From Parvibaculum sp049671045 (GTDB taxonomy: Bacteria > Pseudomonadota > Alphaproteobacteria > Parvibaculales > Parvibaculaceae): a DNA stretch of 53,155 bases. Position numbers and translations under genes: made by a program. The DNA lies in assembly GCF_049671045.1 (NCBI RefSeq), contig NZ_JBATUH010000042.1:1-53155 (forward strand), given 5' to 3'. Positions 34,214-41,883 of the stretch are shown one piece after another (positions within the stretch are counted from its first letter, which is position 1; every line of letters begins with the position of its first letter). The notes beneath the pieces are model-generated. The model was not told where the DNA came from, did no database searches, and saw only the letters and a list, made by a program, of their open reading frames with translations.

Positions 34214-35743
34214 TCAGGAGCGCGAGGCCGCCTCGCGCTCCATCGCAAGTTCCGCTTCGAGGCTTGCAAGGTCGCGATAGATCGAGGCGATGGCGAGCAC
34301 GCGGCCCTTGTGCTTGTATTTCAGCAGGCAGTCTCTGGCCTCGATGCTGCCTTCGGTCTCGATCTCGTCCCATTGCTCGGCATGGCCGACATAATTGATC
34401 GGCACGTCGTAATGCTGGCTCCAGAAGAACGGCACGGCATCGAACATCCGTGCCTCTCCGAGCATGTTGAGGGCGGCCGTCTGCCCCAGACGCTGCGCAA
34501 CGGCCCAGTGCTCGACGCGAATGTTCTGCCCGGAATGGGGGTCGGGCCAGCGCGCGATGTCGCCCGCGGCGTAGATGCCCGCGATGCTCGTTTCGAGATG
34601 GCCGTTCACCGCTATGCCGCGATCGAGCGCAAGACCCGCCTTTTCGGCGAGCGAGAGGCGCGGCCGGACGCCGACACCGGCGACGATGACATCGGCATCG
34701 AGCCTGCCGCCGCCCGAGAGCGTCGCCCTTCTGCCCTCGATGGCGGCCACGGTCTCGCCGAGATGGAAGATCACGCCATGCTCTTCATGCAGGGCGCGGA
34801 CGAAATCGCCCATCGCCGGTCCGAGAATGCGTTCCATCGGCCGCTTCTCCGGCGCCACCACATGCACCTCGATGCCACGGGCGCGCAGCGACGCCGCAAC
34901 CTCGAGCCCGATGAAACTCGCCCCGATGACGAGCGCGCGCCGCGCGCCCCCGGCGGCGGCGATGATGGCGCGGCAATCGCCAAGGTCGCGCAGCGCATGC
35001 ACATGGGATCGTTCCGCGCCGGCTATGGGGAGCCGGACGGGCTCGGCGCCGGTTGCGAGCAGCAGCCGGTCGTAGCCGATCCTTTCGCCGCTTGCGGTCA
35101 CGACATGGCGCGCGCCCGTGTCGATCGAGGCGATCTCGGTTCCGAGCCGCAATCCGATACGCGCCTCCTCATAGAATTTGTCGGGCTGTAGTGGCACCCA
35201 CTCTTCGGGCGCGCTGCCGGCGAGAAAATCCTTGGAGAGGTTCGGCCGGTCAACGGGCGCCGCCGCCTCGCTGCTCAGCATGGTGATTGAGCCGGCAAAA
35301 GCCCGCCGCCGCAGCATTTCCGCTGCGGCGAAGCCCGCCGCGCCGCCCCCGACGATGACGATTTTTCCCGGGGCTGAAGCGGGCGCGCTCGCGCGCCATT
35401 GGGGCTGCGGGAGTTTCTCTCTGACGAAGACACGTCCGTCCTGCCGCTCGACCCGCCAGCAGGCGAGCGGACCGAAGGCGGGCGCGCGCGTCGCCTCGCC
35501 CGTGCGCAGATCGAAACAGGCGTGATGCCAGGGGCAGCGAATGCCCTCGCCATCGACCAGCCCTTCCGCCAGCGGACCGTGATAATGGCTGCAATAGGCG
35601 TCGATCGCGAAAATCTCGTCGCCCGCGCGCACCAGCAGAACGTCCTGGTCGCCGACATGGCCGAGCAGTTTTCCATCGCCGAGTTCGGCGAGCGCGATGC
35701 CTCGCGCAAGGTCGGGGCCGCTGGGTGCTGGCTGCTCCGTCAT
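34214..35743 (-). CDS. Rieske ferredoxin domain fused to FAD-dependent pyridine nucleotide-disulfide-type reductase
   Basis: A 509-residue fusion. Residues ~10-105 form a Rieske [2Fe-2S] domain with YCSHYHGPL and CPWHHACFDL. Residues ~125-420 form an FAD/NAD reductase with KIVIVGGGAAGFAAAEML, a second Rossmann loop ALVIGASFIGLEVAASLRARG, and the FAD-binding GIYAAGDIARW; a small C-terminal domain follows. The layout resembles AIFL-type proteins and ferredoxin reductases of oxygenase systems. GGGAGG lies just before the ATG. No oxygenase is adjacent; it converges on the GS-like gene. Confidence 0.9.
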   Translation of the reverse strand: MTEQPAPSGPDLARGIALAELGDGKLLGHVGDQDVLLVRAGDEIFAIDAYCSHYHGPLAEGLVDGEGIRCPWHHACFDLRTGEATRAPAFGPLACWRVERQDGRVFVREKLPQPQWRASAPASAPGKIVIVGGGAAGFAAAEMLRRRAFAGSITMLSSEAAAPVDRPNLSKDFLAGSAPEEWVPLQPDKFYEEARIGLRLGTEIASIDTGARHVVTASGERIGYDRLLLATGAEPVRLPIAGAERSHVHALRDLGDCRAIIAAAGGARRALVIGASFIGLEVAASLRARGIEVHVVAPEKRPMERILGPAMGDFVRALHEEHGVIFHLGETVAAIEGRRATLSGGGRLDADVIVAGVGVRPRLSLAEKAGLALDRGIAVNGHLETSIAGIYAAGDIARWPDPHSGQNIRVEHWAVAQRLGQTAALNMLGEARMFDAVPFFWSQHYDVPINYVGHAEQWDEIETEGSIEARDCLLKYKHKGRVLAIASIYRDLASLEAELAMEREAASRS

Positions 35744-35901
35744 CTTTTCCTCCCTGGCGGCCGATGGATGGCCTCTTCATGGCAGATAGACGGCTGCGAG
35801 GGCGGAATGGTTCCCGTTCCCGTCGCGCAAGCCAGCATAGACCCGCGAAGGTGTACCGCCATCAGGGATTTGCAAGGGAGAGGCGGCGCTTCCCGCCGGC
35901 G

Positions 35902-36795
35902 TCAATGGACGGGTGCGTCCCCGGTCCGCGCCGGGCTCTCGCCTTCGTCCCGCTCCGCCATGAGCGCCATGCGCAGCCCCTCCCGCGCCGTCTGCAGGGC
36001 GGGCGAGTCCGGCTGCGCGGAGGAGAGCGCGTAGATGGAGAAGGAAAATTCAGGCGCGTTCGCCACGCGGTGGAGCCTTCCGCTTTCGAGATGGGATTTG
36101 ACGGCGCGCATACGGAAATAGCCGCTGCCGCCGATGGTGAGGATGTATTGAAGCGCGAGCGGCCCGAGGCCCACAAACATGCCGGTGTCGCGAAGATGCG
36201 GGAAGACGATCTCGTGATGCGCGGCGAAATCGGGGCCCCAGTCGACATGGATGTAGTCGCCGCTCTGCATGTCGCTCGCACCCGGCTCGGTGCTGACGGC
36301 GATGAGCTTTTCCTCCAGCAGCAGTTCGAACTTCATGCCCGGCCGCTGTGAGGGCGCGTACATGATCGCAAGGTCGAGAACGCCGGTCTGAACCTTCTCG
36401 ATCAGCCGCTCGCCGAGATCGACATGGGTTCTGAGCGCGATCTCGGGCGCGTTCCGGTGCATCCAGATGAGCCAGTTGAGGAGCAGCGGGTTCCAGAGGC
36501 TGAGTTCCCCGCCGATGGTGACGATCGCCTCGCGCCCCGGCGGCAGGGCGACCTGCTGGCGCGCCCGCTCCCAGAGCTGCACCATCGAGGCCGCATAGCG
36601 GATGAACTCGTTGCCGGCGGGGGTGAGCCGCGCTCCCGCCTTGTTCCTCACGAAAAGGCTGCGCCCGATCTGTTCTTCCAGTGCCTTGATGCGGGCGCTG
36701 ACGGCTGTCTGGGTGATGTTGAGCCGCTCGGCCGCCCTGACGAAGCTCCCCGTCGCAACGACGTCCAGAAACGTGCGTGCCAGATCGATATCCAT
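35902..36795 (-). CDS. LysR-family transcriptional regulator
   Basis: A 297-residue LysR protein: N-terminal HTH (TFLDVVATGSFVRAAERLNI, TQTAVSARIKALEEQIG) and a two-lobe periplasmic-binding-type effector domain. It is divergent from cysJ across an AT-rich region with palindromes, so it is a candidate regulator of the sulfite reductase operon. Its N-terminus differs clearly from CysB/Cbl, so I do not name it as such. GGTGAGAA precedes the ATG. Confidence 0.9.
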   Translation of the reverse strand: MDIDLARTFLDVVATGSFVRAAERLNITQTAVSARIKALEEQIGRSLFVRNKAGARLTPAGNEFIRYAASMVQLWERARQQVALPPGREAIVTIGGELSLWNPLLLNWLIWMHRNAPEIALRTHVDLGERLIEKVQTGVLDLAIMYAPSQRPGMKFELLLEEKLIAVSTEPGASDMQSGDYIHVDWGPDFAAHHEIVFPHLRDTGMFVGLGPLALQYILTIGGSGYFRMRAVKSHLESGRLHRVANAPEFSFSIYALSSAQPDSPALQTAREGLRMALMAERDEGESPARTGDAPVH

Positions 36796-36822
36796 TTCTC
36801 ACCAAAAATATTGGGCTTAAAC

Positions 36823-36952
36823 ACGAATAATATTCGTTTGCGGGCCTATAAGCCAAGTGCCACTTTCCCATTTGCGACGGGGTATTGGTCATAAACGCCG
36901 GCGAGCGCGGATTGCACCCCAAAATTACATTATTTTTTTGTATATCAATACA
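36823..36952. promoter_or_regulatory. AT-rich LysR-cysJ promoter region with palindromes
   Basis: A perfect 15-base palindrome ACGAATA-A-TATTCGT lies at 36823-36837, 28 bases upstream of the LysR start. A second, weaker palindrome TGTAT-N4-ATACA lies at 36939-36952, about 80 bases upstream of cysJ, within the most AT-rich stretch of the window. LysR proteins commonly bind such dyads to control themselves and a divergent target; binding is inferred. Confidence 0.6.
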
Positions 36953-37032
36953 GAAAAATAAATCTCGCGGAAAAATATGCCGTTTCCGCAAACCGGAATG
37001 TGAATTTATCCAGAGCCGGAGTTGAGCACCTT

Positions 37033-38880
37033 ATGAATATGCCCCTGTCCATCCTCCCCGGCATTGGCCTCACCGACCGGCAAATGGAGCAGCTCGAAGC
37101 GCTGGCGACCGCGCTGAGGCCGGATCAGCAGCTCTGGGCGAGCGGTTATCTCGCCGGCGTGGCGCAGGCGCGCCTGTCGGGAGCGGGTCTTGTGGCCGAG
37201 GCCGCTTCCGCCCCGGCGCTCGCCGCCGAGGCGCCGTCCGTCGATGCCGTGACGCTGACGATCCTCTATGCGAGCGAAACGGGAAATGCGGCGGAACTCG
37301 CGCGGCGCATCGAGGCGCGGGCGCAAGGGCTCGGCCTCAAGGCGAGCGCGAGCGATCTCGCGGCCTACAAGACGCGCGGCCTCAAGGACGAAAAGCTCAT
37401 CCTCCTCGTCTCGAGTACGCATGGCGAAGGCGACGCGCCGGAGCCAGCGGCAGGCTTCTTTGAATTCATCAATGGCCGCAAGGCGCCGAAACTCGACGGC
37501 GTGCGTTTCGCCGTTCTGGGTCTTGGCGATTCCACCTACGAATTCTTCTGCGAGGCGGCGAAGATTCTCGACCGGCGCTTCGAGGAACTCGGCGCCGCCC
37601 GCATCCATGAGCGCGTCGATTGCGACGTCGATTACGAAGAACCGGCGGAAGCCTGGATCGAGGCCGTGCTGGAGAAGCTGCGCGCCGAAGCCGCCCCGGC
37701 AGGTGCTGGAACGGCGAAGGTCGCGCTGCCCGCAGCGGGCGCGGCGGTCGCCTCCGCGGCCCATGACAAGCGCAATCCGTTCCTCGCGCCGGTCATCGAA
37801 AATCTCGCCATCACGGGGCGCGGCTCCAGCAAGGAAACGCGCCACATCGAATTCGCGCTCGATCAATCCGGCCTCGTCTATCAGCCCGGAGATGCGCTCG
37901 GCATCATCGCCCGCAACGACCCGGCTCTGGTCGAGGAGCTGCTGGAACTGAACGGCCTGACGGGCGGCGAAGCCGTCGCAACCAAGGGTGGCGAGGTTTC
38001 GCTCGCGGATGCGCTTTCCCGCGACTACGAGATCACGGCGCTCACGCCGAAATTCATCCAGCACTGGGGCGAGCTTTCGGCCGCCGACGAGCTGCGCACG
38101 CTTTCGGATGTTGCAAATCGCGCCGCGCTGACGGCCTTCATGAAGACGCACCACATCATCGATGTCATGCGCCGCCATCCCGTTCCGGGCCTCACCGCCG
38201 AACGGCTCCTTGCCGGCCTGCGCGGCCTGCAGCCGCGGCTCTATTCGATCGCGTCGAGCCACCTTGCCGTGCCCGACGAAGTGCATATCACCGTGTCAGC
38301 CGTTCGCTACGATCTTCATGGCAGCGAGAGAACGGGTGTCGCCTCATGCTTCCTTGCCGACAGGATCAAGCCCGACGATTCCGTCGCGGTCTATATTCAG
38401 CACAACGATAATTTCCGGCTCCCCGAGGACCGGCAGGCCCCGATCGTCATGGTCGGCGCGGGCACCGGCGTCGCGCCCTTCCGCGCCTTCGTCCAGCATC
38501 GAGAGGCCGAAGGCCCGCAGGGAAAGGCGTGGCTCTTCTTTGGCGAGCGGAACTTCCGCACTGATTTTCTCTATCAGACCGAATGGCAGGGCTGGCTCAA
38601 GGAAGGCGTGCTCGACCGCATGGACGTCGCCTTCTCCCGGGACCAGGCCGAGAAGCGCTACATCCAGCATGTGATGCTCGAGCGCGGCGCCGAGCTTTTC
38701 GCATGGCTCGAGGAAGGCGCTCATCTCTATCTCTGCGGCGACGCGGAGAAGCTCGCGCCCGACGTTCATGAGGCGCTGCTTTCCATCGTCGAGAGCAACG
38801 GCGCCATGACGCGGGAAGGTGCCGAGGAATATCTGCGCGATTTGCAGCGCGGCGGGCGCTACCAGCGCGACGTCTATTGA
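37033..38880 (+). CDS. cysJ: Sulfite reductase (NADPH) flavoprotein alpha component
   Basis: A 615-residue diflavin reductase that passes electrons from NADPH through FAD and FMN to the sulfite reductase haemoprotein. An N-terminal extension is followed by a flavodoxin domain (LYASETGNAAELARRIE, STHGEGDAPEPA, GDSTYEFFC), a connecting and FAD domain (RLYSIASS) and an NADP domain (GAGTGVAPFRAFVQHREAEG in segments, FFGERN), ending in the conserved YQRDVY. I choose ATG 37033 since the upstream GTG at 37000 adds residues with no similarity; ATG 37039 is also possible. It heads an operon with cysI, three DsrE genes and an NMO-like gene. Confidence 0.93.
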   Translation: MNMPLSILPGIGLTDRQMEQLEALATALRPDQQLWASGYLAGVAQARLSGAGLVAEAASAPALAAEAPSVDAVTLTILYASETGNAAELARRIEARAQGLGLKASASDLAAYKTRGLKDEKLILLVSSTHGEGDAPEPAAGFFEFINGRKAPKLDGVRFAVLGLGDSTYEFFCEAAKILDRRFEELGAARIHERVDCDVDYEEPAEAWIEAVLEKLRAEAAPAGAGTAKVALPAAGAAVASAAHDKRNPFLAPVIENLAITGRGSSKETRHIEFALDQSGLVYQPGDALGIIARNDPALVEELLELNGLTGGEAVATKGGEVSLADALSRDYEITALTPKFIQHWGELSAADELRTLSDVANRAALTAFMKTHHIIDVMRRHPVPGLTAERLLAGLRGLQPRLYSIASSHLAVPDEVHITVSAVRYDLHGSERTGVASCFLADRIKPDDSVAVYIQHNDNFRLPEDRQAPIVMVGAGTGVAPFRAFVQHREAEGPQGKAWLFFGERNFRTDFLYQTEWQGWLKEGVLDRMDVAFSRDQAEKRYIQHVMLERGAELFAWLEEGAHLYLCGDAEKLAPDVHEALLSIVESNGAMTREGAEEYLRDLQRGGRYQRDVY

Positions 38881-38890
38881 GGAAAACGTC

Positions 38891-40642
38891 ATGAGTACCG
38901 AAACGAAACTCTCCGCCGTCGATCGCAGCCACGACATCTCGCAGCCGCTCGAGAAGCTCCATCCGAACGAGCGCCTGAAGGACCAGAGCAACTATCTGCG
39001 CGGCACGATCGAGCAGAGCCTCGCCGCGCCGCTCACCGGCTCGGTTACGAGCGACGACACGAAACTGATGAAGTTTCACGGCATCTACCAGCAGGACGAC
39101 CGCGATCTGCGCGAGGAGCGCCGCCGCCAGAAGCTGGAGCCCGCCTATCAGTTCATGGTTCGCGTGCGCCTGGCGGGCGGCGTGTGCAGCCCGCGCCAAT
39201 GGCTGAAGATCGACGAGCTTTCCGAACTCTATGGCGGCGCGACGCTCCGCATGACCACGCGCCAGACCTTCCAGTTTCACGGGATATTGAAGCCCAACCT
39301 CAGAAGCACCATTCAGGGGCTCAACGAGGTTCTGCTCGACACGATCGCGGCCTGCGGCGACGACACGCGCGGCGTGATGTGCTCGGTCAATCCGCATCTC
39401 TCCGCGCTTCATGCGGAAGTCTATGATCTCGCCCGGCGCACATCGAACCGCGTCATCCCCAAGACGCGCGCCTATCACGAGATCTGGCTCAATGGAGAGA
39501 AAGTCGCGGCCTCCGACGCGGACACTCCCCCGGAGGATCCGATCTATGGCCGCACCTATCTGCCGCGCAAGTTCAAGTTCGGTTTCGTGATCCCGCCGGT
39601 GAACGACATCGACGTCTATGCGCAGGATGTCGGGCTCATCGCGATTGCCGACGGCGAGAAGCTGCTCGGCTTCAATCTCAGCGTTGGCGGCGGTATGGGC
39701 AATACCGACAACGCGCCGGAGACGTTCCCGCGCCTCGGCGATGTCGTGGGATATTTCCCAAAGGAGAAGCTCTTCGACATCGCGGTCGCGACCGCCACCA
39801 TCCAGCGCGATTATGGCGATCGCGTCGATCGCATGCATGCCCGCTTCAAATACACCATCGAAGACAGGGGAACCGACTGGTTCAAGGCCGAGCTCGCGAG
39901 CAGGGTCGGCTTTCCGCTCGAGGAAGCGCGGCCTTTCGAGTTCACGAGCAATGGCGACACCTATGGCTGGGTGCAGGGCTCGGATGGCATGTGGCACTTC
40001 ACCATGTTCATCGAGAATGGCCGCATCCGGAACACGCCTCAGCGCCCGCTCAAGACGGCGCTGCGCGAGCTGGCGCTCGTTCACAAGGGCGAGCTGCGCC
40101 TGACGCCGAACCAGAACCTCATCGTCGCCAATGTCGCCGATGCGGAAAAGCCGCATATCGCCGACATGCTCGCAGCCTATGGCCTCGATTCCTCCATCCA
40201 TGCGAGCGCGCTCAGGCTGAACTCGATGGCCTGCGTCGCGCTTCCCACATGCGGCCTCGCAATGGCCGAAAGCGAGCGCTATCTGCCGACCCTCGTCACC
40301 AAGGTCGAGCGCATCCTCGCCGATCACGGGCTTGAGAACGTGCCCATCACCATGCGCATGACGGGCTGCCCCAATGGCTGCGCCCGGCCCTATATCGCGG
40401 AGATCGGCTTCACCGGCCGCGCCCCCGGAAAATACAACTTCTATCTGGGCGGCGGATTCCACGGTCAGAGGCTCAATCGCCTCTATCTGGAGAATGTCGG
40501 CGAGGCGCGCATCCTGGAAGAACTGGGCAAGATTATCGCGCATTTCGCCAGGGATCGTCACGACAAGGAACATTTCGGCGATTTCGTCATACGCGCCGGC
40601 TATGTGCGCGCGGTGACGGGCGGAAAGGATTTCAATAGCTGA
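38891..40642 (+). CDS. cysI: Sulfite reductase (NADPH) haemoprotein beta component
   Basis: A 583-residue sirohaem/[4Fe-4S] reductase that reduces sulfite to sulfide in six electrons. The cluster and sirohaem cysteines are C448 and C454 (CVALPTC) and C493 and C497 (TGCPNGCARPY). Ferredoxin-like half domains carry YQFMVRVRLAGG and TTRQTFQFHG. It starts ten bases after cysJ with GAGGAAAACGTC before the ATG. Presence of CysJ marks it as the assimilatory NADPH enzyme, not a dissimilatory DsrAB. Confidence 0.95.
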   Translation: MSTETKLSAVDRSHDISQPLEKLHPNERLKDQSNYLRGTIEQSLAAPLTGSVTSDDTKLMKFHGIYQQDDRDLREERRRQKLEPAYQFMVRVRLAGGVCSPRQWLKIDELSELYGGATLRMTTRQTFQFHGILKPNLRSTIQGLNEVLLDTIAACGDDTRGVMCSVNPHLSALHAEVYDLARRTSNRVIPKTRAYHEIWLNGEKVAASDADTPPEDPIYGRTYLPRKFKFGFVIPPVNDIDVYAQDVGLIAIADGEKLLGFNLSVGGGMGNTDNAPETFPRLGDVVGYFPKEKLFDIAVATATIQRDYGDRVDRMHARFKYTIEDRGTDWFKAELASRVGFPLEEARPFEFTSNGDTYGWVQGSDGMWHFTMFIENGRIRNTPQRPLKTALRELALVHKGELRLTPNQNLIVANVADAEKPHIADMLAAYGLDSSIHASALRLNSMACVALPTCGLAMAESERYLPTLVTKVERILADHGLENVPITMRMTGCPNGCARPYIAEIGFTGRAPGKYNFYLGGGFHGQRLNRLYLENVGEARILEELGKIIAHFARDRHDKEHFGDFVIRAGYVRAVTGGKDFNS

Positions 40643-40669
40643 CGGCACTGCCGTCGCAAGGAGGATCAA

Positions 40670-40996
40670 ATGAGCGGTTACATGCTGATTTCGTCGCGCG
40701 ATCCGTTCGAGTGCGGCGATACGGAGAGCTTCTACCGGCTGGCCACCGATCTGAAGGCGAAAGGGCGTGATGTGACGCTCTTCCTCGTTCAGAACGGCGT
40801 TCTGCCGGCCCGCGTCGGCGCCGACAATGCGGCGCTCCGCAAGGCGATCGGGGCGGGCGTTCGCGTGCTCGCCGACGACTTCTCGCTTCGCGAGCGCGCG
40901 CTCGACAAGGGTGTCCTTGCCGACGGCATCAAGGCGGCCCCGCTCGAAAGCGTCGTCGACGCGCTCGCGGCGGGCGCCAAGGCCCTGTGGCACTGA
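40670..40996 (+). CDS. DsrE/F-like small protein 1
   Basis: A 108-residue protein with the DsrE-type alpha/beta fold pattern: MLISSRDPFECGDTESFYRLA, a central strand DVTLFLVQNGVLPAR, and a C-terminal helix. It has a single cysteine (C15), not at the usual active position. DsrE/F/H proteins carry persulfide sulfur between partners. AAGGAGG gives a strong ribosome site 27 bases after cysI. The fold assignment is moderate and rests partly on the two DsrE-like neighbours. Confidence 0.72.
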   Translation: MSGYMLISSRDPFECGDTESFYRLATDLKAKGRDVTLFLVQNGVLPARVGADNAALRKAIGAGVRVLADDFSLRERALDKGVLADGIKAAPLESVVDALAAGAKALWH

Positions 40997-41014
40997 ACGG
41001 CTTTTTACGTTGAT

Positions 41015-41058
41015 GCGGTTCCGGACGGAAAGGCGCCAGCGCGCTTTCCCGGAACCGC
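41015..41058 (+). repeat. Intergenic palindrome (REP-like hairpin) between two DsrE-like genes
   Basis: Outer arms GCGGTTCCGG (41015-41024) and CCGGAACCGC (41049-41058) pair perfectly, with a further GGAAAG/CTTTCC pairing inside. No T-run follows. The GCGGTTCCGG core is like dispersed palindromes seen between genes in many rhizobial-type genomes. It may stabilise or partly stop the operon message. Confidence 0.65.
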
Positions 41059-41073
41059 TCTGGGAGAAATCAG

Positions 41074-41487
41074 ATGAGCAATCCTAAGACACTCGCATTC
41101 GCGATCATGGACCCACCCTATGAGAGCGCGCGTTCCACGACCTTCTTCCGTCTGCTCGAGATCGCGGCCGGCCGCGGCTACAATCTCAATGTCTTCGCCT
41201 ATGAGGGCGGCGTGCACCTGTCCTTCGAGCAGCAGAAGCCGCATGGCAACGGCGTCCACGGCACCGACGTGGACACCGAGAACCACCCGCTCCCGAAAAT
41301 CTGGGTGAGCGAGATCATCGCCAAGGCCGCCAAGAATGGCGGCACCGTCAACTGGGTGAATTGCGGCCTGTGCGCCGACGAGCGCGGCATCGACAAGGTC
41401 GTGGCCGGCGTGCGGCGCGGCGGCCCCGCCGATTTCTGGAAACTCGCGGCCGCTTCCGACAATTCGCTCGTCATTGGAACAAGGTGA
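41074..41487 (+). CDS. DsrE family protein 2, with CxxC
   Basis: A 137-residue DsrE-type protein. It begins with a strand FAIMDPPYESARSTTFFRLLEI and carries the cysteine motif VNCGLCADERG (C97, C100), the place where DsrE-family proteins hold their active cysteine. That makes it the likely persulfide carrier of the three. GGGAGAAATCAG precedes the ATG. It follows the REP-like hairpin and ends five bases before the third member. Confidence 0.8.
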   Translation: MSNPKTLAFAIMDPPYESARSTTFFRLLEIAAGRGYNLNVFAYEGGVHLSFEQQKPHGNGVHGTDVDTENHPLPKIWVSEIIAKAAKNGGTVNWVNCGLCADERGIDKVVAGVRRGGPADFWKLAAASDNSLVIGTR

Positions 41488-41492
41488 ATGTG

Positions 41493-41873
41493 ATGAAGGC
41501 ACTTCAGATCATAGAGGCCGCATTCCGCGGCACTCTCGAGGAGCAGGACGATACGATCATCTGGCTGACCCACTCCATGCGCGATGCGGGCGGCGACCTT
41601 TCGGTGCTCCTGACCGGTAACGCCGTCAACTACGCGGTGAAGGGGCAGGATGCGAGCGGGCTTCGCTTCGGCGGCTGGACCCAGACCCATCCGCCCCGCA
41701 TCGGCCACGAGCTTGAGAAGCTCGCCGGAAAGGGCGTGCCGGTCTATGCTGTCCGTGACGATCTCGACCGCCGCGGACTTGGGCAGGCGGCTCTCGTGCA
41801 GGGCGTGAAGGTCGTCGCGCGCGAAGCCGTGGCCGGCCTCTTCGACGAGCACGATCAGGTCTGGCACTGGTAG
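41493..41873 (+). CDS. DsrE/DsrH-like small protein 3, without cysteine
   Basis: A 126-residue protein of the same general fold (MKALQIIEAAFRGTLEEQDD, LSVLLTGNAVNYAVKG, KGVPVYAVRDDLDRRG), with no cysteine at all, so it cannot carry a persulfide itself. It may be a structural partner in a hetero-oligomer, as DsrE, F and H form in sulfur oxidisers. AAGGTG lies nearby upstream; a GTG directly before the ATG is an alternative start. The name is based on fold pattern and context. Confidence 0.68.
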   Translation: MKALQIIEAAFRGTLEEQDDTIIWLTHSMRDAGGDLSVLLTGNAVNYAVKGQDASGLRFGGWTQTHPPRIGHELEKLAGKGVPVYAVRDDLDRRGLGQAALVQGVKVVAREAVAGLFDEHDQVWHW

Positions 41874-41883
41874 GACGGACGAA

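Noticed and set aside
35902..36795. Naming the LysR regulator CysB or Cbl because it adjoins cysJ
   Set aside because: The N-terminal HTH sequence does not resemble CysB and the length is shorter; adjacency alone is not enough.
38597..40993. An ~800-codon minus-strand open frame opposite cysJ/cysI
   Set aside because: It is antisense to intact cysI with all sirohaem cysteines; the product has repetitive Arg/Glu/Ala composition typical of antisense GC-rich frames.
41493..41873. A complete DsrEFH complex as in sulfur oxidisers
   Set aside because: Only one of the three proteins has a suitably placed cysteine, and no dsrAB, dsrC or tusE is present, so the classical complex cannot be claimed.
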